A stretch of 64,000 bases of DNA from Pseudopithomyces maydicus (taxonomy: Eukaryota > Ascomycota > Dothideomycetes > Pleosporales > Didymosphaeriaceae): NCBI GenBank assembly GCA_026873275.1, contig JANTUC010000017.1, forward strand, positions 124,001 to 188,000, read 5' to 3'. The notes under the pieces were generated by a model. That model did no database searches, was not told the origin of the DNA, and worked only from the letters and a program-made list of their open reading frames with translations. Position numbers and translations under genes: made by a program. Positions 21,068 through 30,908 of this stretch are shown piece by piece; position 1 is the stretch's first letter; the number at the start of each line of letters is the position of its first letter.

Positions 21068-22002
21068 TGTGGCGATTGCTGTGCTGAGTCGATCTGAGTG
21101 CTCAGTTGAAATAGAACGAACGAGAGACTATTGTAGAAAGGAGCGTGAACAGATGAAAGGTTGGAAGCAAGAACAAGGTAGTCAAGAATGCTGCACTGGA
21201 CGATAAGATGCGATCTGGGAAGCTGGGCAAGACGCGGCGTTCTTAGGTATAATAAGGTGCCATGACCTCAGTCGTATGCATCGTATCCATGGATGCCAGG
21301 ATGAAACATGACGGGAAAATGCCTCGCGAAGAACAGCAAGTTCAAGGCGACTTGCAGAAATTTGCCGCCACGAGCGGAACGGACGGAGTCGTTTCTTCAC
21401 CACGACGTACTGACCGAACGTATTTCCTTCTAGTTCGTGTCGTAGTTCGGGCCTCGTTGGTAGACGTTCGAGCGGAGCAGAGCGGCGCTGCTAGACTGCT
21501 TCGTGTTTCAGGCAAGTGGACCCGAGGTGCTGTGACATTGGTGCTGGGAATCGACGTCGCGCACCCGCCCAAGAGGTTTGACATGGTGATCTGATACTTG
21601 AATGATGCTATCGATAATGAAAGAGGGTGGCTGTGGGTGTATCGAGATGATGACGGGGGTGCTGCCAAGGGACGGCTGGTTGCGTTACCCCCATGGACAT
21701 GCGCAAAGAAATCAATGCTTATGCCTTCGGCGAGGCGTCCTCTAGATCGCCTTGGTGAGCTTGACAGCTATCAAAACTGATGGTGAAATCGTTGCGATGG
21801 TGATACGATACAGGTATTGAGGGACACCGGGAATGCGCATCATTACCGTTTCGGGCTCCCCGAGACCCGCCCTGGCCAGCGACAACGACCTCACGTGATG
21901 TTGATCCTTCCACGGTTCCACGTTTTTACGGTCCACTTATGCTTCGTGCCGTCACTGTGGATTCAATGGGTACGTATTGAACTAGGATCTGTGTTCGTCC
22001 TA
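21068..22002. other. Intergenic region
   Basis: About 0.9 kb upstream of the YbjQ-like gene and downstream of the CobW-like gene. Open frames on both strands overlap each other and show no recognisable domain. Confidence 0.5.
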
Positions 22003-23800
22003 CTAATGGCTATGACTGTGACCAAGCCCTTGGTGATCATGCTGCTCATCGTCCGCAGGGCCCCACTCCGCCCAATAGCTATCATCCCAAAACTCTTGCA
22101 GCATGTCCTCCTTCTCCTCATCGCCCAAGCTCTTGTCGTGCATAACCCCCTCCCACTTGCGCATCTGTGCGCGACTTAGCAGACACCCATCTAGCAGCTT
22201 GCTCAGCCCCTCAACGTCCAGCTCCTCGCCAATGAACACGAGCTCTTGTCGGCGATCCCCCCACTCACCATCAAAGTCAGCTTTGATGTTCTTCATTGTA
22301 TCTTCATCTGCCATCCATTCGTCGTCCGAGACCGTGCAAAACCATGGCATCTCTGAGCCAATTGTCAGCATAGCCCCAGCAGTACTCCATGAACCCATCT
22401 GGTTGGGTCGAGTCGCAAGCCAGAAAACGCCCTTGCTGCGGTGCAAACCACGAAACAATGGACAGGCCTTCTTATTCGCAAGGATCGCACTCGGTTCCAT
22501 AGCCGGCGGGCCTTCATTATCATCGCTTGCACTATCGGAATGATCGGTGTTGTTGCTACCCTCATCCGCATCCGATTCAGCATCGGTCATGTCCTCGTCT
22601 TCATCGTCTGCTTCATCTTGAAGCAAGATGAATTTCCCCTCGAGCGCACGATATAGTTTTAGGGGATCGAAAGGTCTTCTAGCACGGTATACAAAACTGC
22701 CGATTCCATATCTTACCAAGTTAGCAGCTCGTTTGAAAGAGTGACTGGTACCATACTTACTCAAGGGTCTCAGGCTTGGGCGCCACACGTTTCTTCCCAT
22801 GTACGTCCATCACTGTCATCTCGTGCAAACTTCGCAGCCAGCCGGGGCTCGCAACTGCCTCCGCGAAGTCGAATTTTCCTGTGTTGAGCATTTCCTTGAC
22901 ACCCACTTTGGAATATTTGGACTCAATGATCTTAGCTGTAGGGTTCAGTGTCTTGATATAGGCCCGAACGCGACCAAGCGTTCTACGATCGACCATGTCT
23001 ACTTTATTCACGATGATGACGTTTGCGAACTCGAGTTGGTCGGCGAAGAGATCGGATATTGTTCGTTGGTCCTCCTCTGGGACATCTTCCTTGCCGAATC
23101 GGTCTTGTAGGAACTCAGCTGTGTCGAACTCGGAGAAGAATCGGAAGGCGTCTACGACGGTGACCATTGTATCGACTGTCGCGATGGACTTCAAACCGCC
23201 CAGCTTTGCGCTATATCATCCGAGTCAGGAAGAGCTGAACGTAGAGTATTATAGGACTTACACTTTCAGGAAGGTTTCTCGCTCTTCAGTTTCCATGCCT
23301 TCCGCGTCAACCATCGCCTCTGTCAACTCTGCTGTGAAAGTCTCTGCCACTTGCTGTGGCTCGCTGATACCTGAGCTCTCAATTACGACATGGTCGAACG
23401 CCTGGTCGCTCCAAGCTAGCCGCGCCAGCTCAGTAAGCAGGTCCTCGCGCAATGTGCAACAAATGCATCCATTCTGCATTTGAATAACCTTCTCCTTGAC
23501 TACCACCTCCGAATTATCATTGGATTTCTTTGATCTCGCTGAAGAGGTGGAGGATCGAGCAATGAGATTGCCATCGACGTTCACGGCTGCCATATCGTTG
23601 ACAATGACGGCGATGCGGAGACCATGTTCTGGCGATTGCAGAATGTGACGCAATAGAGTTGTCTTTCCACTTCCCTGTAATCATGAGAGAGGCACCTCTA
23701 CAGGCAATGAAGAACTTACGAGGAATCCAGAGAGCACTGTCACTGGTAGGGGGCGTTTCTTCTCAATCACTCGGATGGTTTTTCGCTTCGACGGAGCCAT
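22003..23800 (-). CDS. CobW/COG0523 (ZNG1-like) metallochaperone GTPase
   Basis: Four exons are read on the minus strand: 23800-23720, 23674-23262, 23210-22761 and 22711-22003, giving 550 aa. The P-loop FLGSGKTTLL is formed across intron 1 (residues ~26-35). Then follow NDMAAVNVD (switch region), the metal-binding CICC at NGCICCTLRED, VVIESSGISEPQQV, and the guanine-specificity motif NKVD. The C-terminal CobW domain (SFVYRARRPFDPLKLY, GVFWLATRPNQMGSWSTAG) is interrupted by an acidic insertion rich in D/E. The tail ends HDHQGLGHSHSH, a likely metal-binding histidine cluster. Family members transfer zinc or other metals to client proteins using GTP. The gene is divergent from the neighbour at 24400, so the two may share a promoter region. 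Confidence 0.92.
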
Positions 23801-24399
23801 GGCGTCTTGAAAGAAAGAGAAAATCAGTGATATTGCAGGATAAAGGATGCAAAAGCTCATACCTAAGAATTATTGCGCATTGCTGGTTTATATTCACTTT
23901 CGTGGGGTTAGCCATTGAGCACCTCGATGGTGGGCGTGCATCATCGGAAAATGCAAGCCTTTGATTGGCTGGCGCACGAAGATAACCTCAGAACCACGCA
24001 CAAATTGCAGGATGCGAAATTCAAAGAGCCACCAGGGTGTATAGAGAGACGGTTGAGATGCGCACGCGCGATTATGCGAGCGTTGTGTGATGTCGTTGCA
24101 TTGTACACCTGCGCGAATCGCATGCTGCATTCTTAACTCCGGTTCGCGCGTAGAGGTAGGTCTTCAAAGAAACACGTACACTATGCTCTGTGGATTTGGA
24201 TAAAGGCCTATGTTTCGGGTACAAACGCATTGTGCAGTTCCCCCGTTTCAACCCGGGTGCTGTGTATAAAATGGGTGTTCTTAGTCACTCGAGCGGACAA
24301 ACACACCAAGGCAACGCAGCGGATCGCGCAGCTTCAGCAACTAACTCCCTTGCTCTTCTCTCAACAGTCAAACGATACTACATTGAACAGCGCTAAAAC
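23801..24399. other. Divergent promoter region
   Basis: 599 bp between the CobW-like gene and the hypothetical gene. A TATAAA at 24265-24270 lies about 130 bp before the + strand start. Confidence 0.45.
24265..24270 (+). promoter_or_regulatory. TATA-like element
   Basis: TATAAA about 130 bp upstream of the ATG at 24400, on the same strand. It is assigned by position only. Confidence 0.3.
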
Positions 24400-25038
24400 A
24401 TGCCTCCACTTCGGCGCCAATCCTCGTTCCTGAATATTCGTGCTAAGGACTTGAAGAGTCTGACCGCGATTCAAACTCGCGTGAATACGCACAAGAACGG
24501 GGGTTCCGACGCCGGCAGTCCATCCAGCTCTCCCACTAGCCTGAAAGACTCGTCCTCTGGAGAAGTTGAGAAATGCACCTGCTGTCCCAAGGACAACCCC
24601 AGCCAGGTACGTTTCACGCATCCCAGCGCATCTCACGTTATTGAGCCCAAGCAACAACCAAAGCGGACGATCCGGTTCGCAGAGCCCTTGACTAACATAG
24701 TTATCCCCTTGACCGAGAAAGAGCGTCAGGAGTTGCGGGAACTGGGAAGACTTCCAGGCACTGCGTACCGCCCGAGCAACGGACCTATATGTGAAGATGT
24801 AGCGCTTCACTATAGCCGTTCCTGTGATTGCTTCTACTCAGATGATGCCGAGACGCCAGAGTCATTGGAGGCTGAGAGTGAGAACGGCTTCGTGTTCAAG
24901 GGTACTGTGTACTCTGAGCAGGACGTTGCTCCTGGCTCATCTCAACTCGTCGGATCCAAGGCTTCCAGGGTTCTAGGATTGACCACTCCCGAAGATGAAG
25001 CGGAGTGGCACCGCGTCACGGGTAATTTGCAGCAGTAG
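24400..25038 (+). CDS. Hypothetical protein with Cys-rich motifs
   Basis: A single-exon frame of 212 aa (MPPLRRQSSFLNIRAKD...). I do not recognise a family. The N-terminal ~60 residues are basic and Ser-rich and contain a CTCCPKDNP motif. The middle is conserved-looking (RTIRFAEPLTNIVIPLTEKERQELRELGRLPGTAY), and a CDCFYSDD motif follows. No signal peptide or membrane segment is seen. Codon use resembles the flanking real genes and the ATG has an A at -3, which supports coding. The charged middle segment could be helical. Confidence 0.68.
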   Translation: MPPLRRQSSFLNIRAKDLKSLTAIQTRVNTHKNGGSDAGSPSSSPTSLKDSSSGEVEKCTCCPKDNPSQVRFTHPSASHVIEPKQQPKRTIRFAEPLTNIVIPLTEKERQELRELGRLPGTAYRPSNGPICEDVALHYSRSCDCFYSDDAETPESLEAESENGFVFKGTVYSEQDVAPGSSQLVGSKASRVLGLTTPEDEAEWHRVTGNLQQ

Positions 25039-25975
25039 GCTACTCTTACGATGTAAGGCGGGTGTAGTCACATCTGCCTAGAGAGAAGCTGCTTGAGATG
25101 CTGGACATCTCCTTTCAACAATACAATCAATTTGGTGTGTTCGAAAACTTGCTCTATTGTTTCTTTATTTCATTGTCATTGATGTTTACTTTGTAATCAT
25201 GTATCCACTAACTCACCCCAACATGCTATTGTTACTTAACCCAAACCTTTTTACGCACCGCCTTTTCATACGCCACTCATTTTTACGCTGTATAGTGGGG
25301 AGACAATTTTTTTCCAACCATTTTTTACGCCATCGAGTTGACTCTACACCTTTTTACCGTTACAAAAATCATTGCTACTTAATAGATGTTAAGTGTACTC
25401 CTAAAAACAGATGCATCGTGGCTTAAACAAGCTCATTTGGAATTTCCTGTAGATGTGGCTCACTGGCCACTAGGTAATGGTATCCTATCATAGTGATACA
25501 ATGTCAAAAGGTGACGAAACCATTTCTTTGCCATAATTATAGTAGTTTTAAGGGTGAAAAACTGCTAAGTCTTCCACATATCATTACACATAACCAATCT
25601 CGAGGAATTGAAGACTCTCTCGTGGACATTTAACTCGCACCTTTACTGGATCCCAGAGATTCTTCTCATCCGATACTTGGCCAATCACGATGAAGAAGGA
25701 ATGACTTGCCATAAGAAATCGGTGCTAACCCAACATAGATCTTAGGTGGTCGCAGATCACCCCGCTCGCAGCTGCAACGACCCGCCTCATCCATACAGCG
25801 AAGCGCACAGTCGTGAGAGATGACAAACTCCCAGATCTTTAATAAGCAATTCTAAAGTATGATCTACTTTAAATTCTGAACGAGAGAAGTTTGAAAAAAA
25901 AAGCATCTACCCAAATCATCTTATCATTTAATTAGGTGCACACTACACCAGCAAGATCACCCACCTTGATTTATC
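25039..25975. other. AT-rich intergenic region
   Basis: About 0.9 kb, AT-rich with poly-T stretches near 25290-25330, without a supported gene. Confidence 0.5.
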
Positions 25976-27172
25976 ATGGACGCCATTTCCAAAGTACAGG
26001 GTGATAAGAAACCGATACAATGCATAGACATGCACACAACTGGCGAGCCGGCCCGAATAGTAATTTCAGGATACCCCGATCTTCGCGGCACACTCCTAGA
26101 GCAGCGTGCTGAAGCCAAAGACAAGCATGATCACATTCGAAGAAGACTACTCCTCGAACCGGCAGGCCATTTCGATATGTACGGAGCAATCCTACGGCAA
26201 GAGACCGAGCTTACACGTTCTGGGGAAGCTCACATTGGGGCGCTTTTCATGACCAATGAGGGGTATAGCACAATGTGTGGCCATGCGACGATTGCCCTGG
26301 GTCGACTCCTGGTTGACACCGAGGACCTCAATGTTTTCCCGGGGCGGAACGAAGTGCGATACGATTCGCAGTCGATGACCGCGACTATCAACCTGCACGC
26401 ACCTTGCGGTCTGGTACGGATAACGGTGCCAGTAATGGAAGATGGGAAACGATCTGATCCCTCACGCCCAGTAACCTTTGTCAATGTCCCCTCGTTCGCT
26501 ACAGGCAAAAACGTCGAAATCAAGATTCCTGAAACCAACCGCTGGCCCGAGCTAGGACACCGTGACCACGTCAAGGTGTCCTTTTGCTATGGTGGGGTTT
26601 TCATGTGCCTGATCTCTGTGGAAGAGCTGGGTTTTGCCTCATTAAAGCAACCCGTCGTATCCCACCAAGCCTTGAACAACGCCACGCGGAATCTGAAGAT
26701 CGTTATCAACGGCAACATGGACTTGCAAAACTACATGTCTCACCCGGAGGAAAAAGAACCAGGCTTGATCTACACCGTCATCGTGACCGACAAAGGAGTC
26801 GGAAAGCCCATTGGGGATTCCAAAGGTGCGGAGACAGGGTTGTGCTTCACTGCCGATCAGCAGGTTGATCGTTCGCCGACCGGTAGTGCGGTCGCTGCAA
26901 GGATCGCATATCATTTTGCAACTGGAGGAATCGACTTGGGTGAATCCTGGACATACCACTCGTTGGTATCTAATGCATTGGGTGGCAAAGGAGGGTTCGT
27001 GGGGACTGTCGTTGAGACTGTTCCTGATTTGTACGACGATAAGACAATGCTTGCAGAGCCAGTGCGCGTCAAGGTAAGAGGCTATGCTTACTATATTGGA
27101 TCTAGTAGCTATGTGTCTGAAGAAGAAGATCCTTATGGCAGTGACGGGTTCTTGTTTACTCGCTTGTCATGA
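25976..27172 (+). CDS. Trans-3-hydroxy-L-proline dehydratase (proline racemase family)
   Basis: A single-exon frame of 398 aa. It opens with CIDMHTTGEPARIV, the signature start of the proline racemase family, and carries MCGHATIALGR with the first catalytic cysteine near residue 102. The second catalytic site reads DRSPTGSAVAAR, with Thr where racemases and epimerases have Cys. That Cys/Thr pair is known from trans-3-hydroxy-L-proline dehydratases (human L3HYPDH type), which eliminate water to give pyrroline-2-carboxylate. The dehydratase call is therefore well supported; a racemase is unlikely. No signal peptide is seen, so it is probably cytosolic, in hydroxyproline catabolism. Confidence 0.92.
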   Translation: MDAISKVQGDKKPIQCIDMHTTGEPARIVISGYPDLRGTLLEQRAEAKDKHDHIRRRLLLEPAGHFDMYGAILRQETELTRSGEAHIGALFMTNEGYSTMCGHATIALGRLLVDTEDLNVFPGRNEVRYDSQSMTATINLHAPCGLVRITVPVMEDGKRSDPSRPVTFVNVPSFATGKNVEIKIPETNRWPELGHRDHVKVSFCYGGVFMCLISVEELGFASLKQPVVSHQALNNATRNLKIVINGNMDLQNYMSHPEEKEPGLIYTVIVTDKGVGKPIGDSKGAETGLCFTADQQVDRSPTGSAVAARIAYHFATGGIDLGESWTYHSLVSNALGGKGGFVGTVVETVPDLYDDKTMLAEPVRVKVRGYAYYIGSSSYVSEEEDPYGSDGFLFTRLS

Positions 27173-28075
27173 AGCGATGTAGCAGAGGGTGGTGGCTGGG
27201 TCACGTGCATAAGTTGGAACGGAATAATGCTCATGGATAGCAGACTTTACTTCTACCTATAATTTTCATTTTCCCTGCGGTTTTGTTACAGTCATCAAGG
27301 AATCGCATCTGGTAGTCGATCCCTGCATTACTCTAGTATCCAGCACGTTTCGATGCGGTTGATGTAGAGGTAACACCCTGCTGAGAGAGTGCCTCAAGAC
27401 GAGTAAATAAACAAACATCTGTAACTCGGTAGATCGAACTATCATACTTTAACCACGAATTTCCGATTCAGATGTGCTGCTACAGCTATTTCAAGCGACA
27501 ATCTCCATAGTAAACGCTTAACTTCACGGCCGTCTGTTTGGTAGCCTCTGATCTTTTCCGCGCAAAGCTAACTACTTCGGGTAAGCTTTTTGCGATACTC
27601 CGCCCCAAATATCTTAGTATTATCCATGATCACAAATCGAGCGTCAATACGCGTCTAAGTGCGGTCTACACTCTGCCCTGTGTTGATAACTAGCGCAACC
27701 AATTTTCTCTCTTTGAGGCTCAGCTCGACGGTTCCTTTACGCGTATCTGATTCTAGTGGTGTAAGCGCCAAATTACGGACGATCATTTCTCCCGGCGCGC
27801 AAAATACTTCTATGTTGCTAGTAATCTCGCAAAACTGTATGCCAATTGAGATGTATGATCCGCTGTTGAATCCTACTGCGCCCCCAAAGCCAACACCATG
27901 ATGAAGCTGCTGTCGTTGTCTTCCGGCGGACTGCTCAACTTGGAGTTACTTGCGAAGGACTACTTCGAAAACTTTCTCTTGTTACTCTTGGCTTTATAGA
28001 GAAAGAAACTATAAGTAACACATGTGATTCCTCCCTGTATCTATCCGCAGTCTACCCAACTCTTCAACTATCAAC
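27173..28075. other. Intergenic region with a minus-strand open segment
   Basis: About 0.9 kb. A minus-strand frame without an ATG start runs from ~27946 to a TAG at 27657-27655 and translates to a compositionally normal ~95-residue peptide (GVGFGGAVGFNSGS...). It may be a gene fragment. The + strand frame over the same bases is its shadow. Confidence 0.35.
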
Positions 28076-29792
28076 ATGGGGAAAGTTTCGGTGCCTCTCG
28101 CTTTGACTCTTGCTTCCACGATCCAGCCTGCGTTTACGTTCCACAACTTCAATCCCAACTATCTTCCTAACCTGACCGATCACGATGTTGCTCCACTAGA
28201 CAATGGCTCTCCTCCCGAAGGGACCGATCCTCTAGCGCTGGGCTTTTACGCCACGACCGAAGTCATGGATCCAATCCCACTCGATATCGAAGGAGAAATT
28301 CCAACATGGATCTCGGGGTCGTTATATCGCGGCGGACAAGCTACCTGGGATGTCCACAACTTCAGCTCTGAGCACTGGTTTGACGGGTTCTCGCGACAAC
28401 ATCGATTCGAGATCGAGAATGGAAATGTGTATTATCGTAGCCGGAATGGCAGCGATGAAGTCCAAGACTGTAGGTAAATACTGTCCAGCACGAATCATAG
28501 TTATCTAACAGAGACAAGTTGTCCGAGAGACGGGCCTTTACCCTGGAGGCAGCTTTGGGAACGACCCTTGCAAGGCCATCTTTGGCGCGTTCGAGGTAAA
28601 TTTCCGCAACGCCAGCGGTAACAAAGGCGACAAGGATACAAACACCGTTGCAGTATCCCATGTGAAGAATTTTCCTGGGCTCGCTCGCAACTCAACCAAT
28701 TTTGGCCCGTTGGTCAATCTGGTAGTGACCACTGACGGTGGTAATTCATTGCAGCAGGTCGACACAGTGACATTGGAACCGATTGAACTGTTCATATACG
28801 ATGGACCAGAATTCTCCAATCCCGGATCATCCTTCACATCTGCGCATCCCGGTATCGGCGCCAATCACGAAGTTTACAATTATATCTTGGATTTCCAAGG
28901 AGAGAACTCTGTCTACCAGGTCTTTGCTATCGAAGCAGACGGCAAAGGTCGTATCTTGGCTAATATCACCGATGCGCCGCCGGCATACATCCATTCGATT
29001 TCTAGCACAGAAAACTATGTGATTCAGATCATCTGGCAATCAGACTTTGGGCCTCCGCCTCAAGAAGGTTCGCCTATCCTTGACTTTATTCAGCCATGGG
29101 ACCCCGAGCGACTTACCTTGTTCTATGTGGTCGATAAGAAGAAGGGTGGCGTGATTGCGAAATTCACTGCACCCACCTTCTTCGCATTTCACGAGATCAA
29201 CTCCTTCGAGGACGGCAACGATATTGTGATAGACCTTGTAGTCTTCCCCGACAACTCGTGGCTCGAGAACGCTAGGATGCATCACCTCCGCAAAGCCGGG
29301 CCACGCAACCCCAACATCGGCATCGATCTCCCAGCCACTTTCCGCCGCTTCCGACTTCAGGACTTTCATAATGCGAACGAGAGTGGAAACACCGAAGCGA
29401 AGGTCGAGCTCGAGATTCCTTACGACATCGGAAACATCGAGCTTCCGCGCATCAACGACAATTTCCACCACAAGCCGTACCGCTATGCATACGGTGTTCA
29501 TGTAGTGAAGCGAGGGTTTTTCGTCGATTCAATTGTAAAGATCGACATCGAGACGCAGACTACGAAGCTTTGGGTTCCAGAGACCAACCATCTTCCGTCG
29601 GAGCCGATCTTTGTACCACGTCCGGGCTGTGATGACGAGGATGACGGCGTGCTGCTTACTGTAGCGGTGGACTCAACCACTAGCAGGAGCAACCTTGTGG
29701 TTATTGATGCAAAGACGATGAAGGAACTCGGGAGAGCGAAGATGCCAATTGTCATGGGGTACGGTTTCCATGGTATCTGGGGTGGAGTGTGA
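28076..29792 (+). CDS. Secreted carotenoid oxygenase (RPE65/CCD family)
   Basis: Two exons are read, 28076-28473 and 28514-29792, with a 40-bp intron (donor GTAAAT), giving 558 aa. The N-terminus MGKVSVPLALTLASTIQPAFTF looks like a signal peptide. The family core starts at IPTWISGSLYRGGQATWDV and continues through HWFDGFSRQHRF. The four iron-ligand histidines can be placed at SAHPGIGAN, AYIHSISSTENYV, FFAFHEINSFEDG and the terminal GFHGIWGG. Family enzymes are non-heme Fe(II) dioxygenases that cleave carotenoids, apocarotenoids or stilbenes at a double bond. Several N-x-S/T sites agree with secretion. The substrate is unknown, and no carotenoid-biosynthesis gene is in the window. Confidence 0.9.
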
Positions 29793-30449
29793 GGAGTGCG
29801 ACTCGGATCGCGAGCTTATCAAGCATGAAGTCCGTGGAGTCTGGCTAGAGTGGCATGAGGATCATTAGCTATTCCGTTTATCTACGCGTATAAATGTCTT
29901 TATTTGGATTGTCATGCAATTGTACGATGCGAGTGAACGGCGTGATAGGATTTGATAATATCAGCGTGTTGGTACTACCGGCCGTGAGTTTCCCGCAAAT
30001 AAAATTGCGCGATCAAAGACGATGTGACCGTAGCTATGCCGGTTGTGTAGTGTAGTAAAGCCCCCGAACAGTGCGCAATCCAATTTGGGAAGCTGAGTGC
30101 GAGGTCACGGGACAAGCACTTGGGATTCTGGCCCCTGCGACTATGGTAGCCAGGCACCGCTACATATGTTTCGGCGGCTCCGGCTCAAGGAAGCGGCATT
30201 GAAACGCGTGTCTTGTTGGAGATAGTAATGCGAGGAGCGAGGAGCCGTGCTCATTTACATCGCTTCGCAATCCATCCCAAAAGTGGATAAGCGCTAGGAA
30301 CTACTCCTACTAGCAACTCAGCCAACATGGTTCATAAACGCGTTTGACAAGGGCCCGACAGCGATATTTTGTAGTTGATATAATCAGTTCCTCGTCTACA
30401 ATTCCGGTTGTACGACAATATATACCCATATAAAGATACTATCATACTC
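29793..30449. other. Intergenic region
   Basis: About 0.66 kb between the carotenoid oxygenase gene and the EthD gene, without a supported feature. Confidence 0.5.
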
Positions 30450-30908
30450 ATGGCTTCACCAATCTGCCCAACCACTTCTGTCACCAACCACGACTCGTTC
30501 GACCTGTGTCCATCCCCAGAATACCAAGATAACACAATGTTACCTCTCTTCACAGTCCTCATCTTTGGCTTCCGAGCTCCAAACATCACACACGCCGAGT
30601 ACAAAAACCACTACGACAACGTCCACGTTCCGCTCGCAAAGTCGATTGCTGGCCCAGCTTGGCCATTATCACATACCCGGCACTACTACGGTGGCAACGC
30701 TTCTCTCGCCGCCATATCAGCACCAATGGAATGGGACTCGATGGCTGTCCTGACGTTCAAAGATGACACACATGCATTCAAGTTCAGCTCCGTTCTTGGC
30801 ACACCGGAGGCCGCCGCGAGGATACACGCGGACGAGAAGCTGTTCATGGCCGAGGGGAGTCCGAAGATGGTGGTCATCGGAACTGACACATCAATAACGA
30901 AAGCATAG
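30450..30908 (+). CDS. EthD-domain protein
   Basis: A single-exon frame of 152 aa. The core MLPLFTVLIFGFRAPNITHAEYKNHYDNVHVPLAKSIAG matches the EthD fold, a dimeric alpha-beta barrel seen in small fungal enzymes that act near secondary metabolism or ether degradation; the name does not imply ether cleavage. H of NVHVPL and the SHTRHYYGG strand are typical positions. The ATG at 30450 adds 29 residues before the domain. The ATG at 30537 starts exactly at the conserved core and may be the real start, giving 123 aa. Confidence 0.83.
   Translation: MASPICPTTSVTNHDSFDLCPSPEYQDNTMLPLFTVLIFGFRAPNITHAEYKNHYDNVHVPLAKSIAGPAWPLSHTRHYYGGNASLAAISAPMEWDSMAVLTFKDDTHAFKFSSVLGTPEAAARIHADEKLFMAEGSPKMVVIGTDTSITKA

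Noticed and set aside
22003..24399. O-methyltransferase to CobW region as a secondary-metabolite cluster
   Set aside because: No backbone synthase, P450 or transporter is present; the genes in this stretch are unrelated housekeeping types.
28501..29501. Minus-strand frames over the carotenoid oxygenase
   Set aside because: Shadows of the + strand exon 2.
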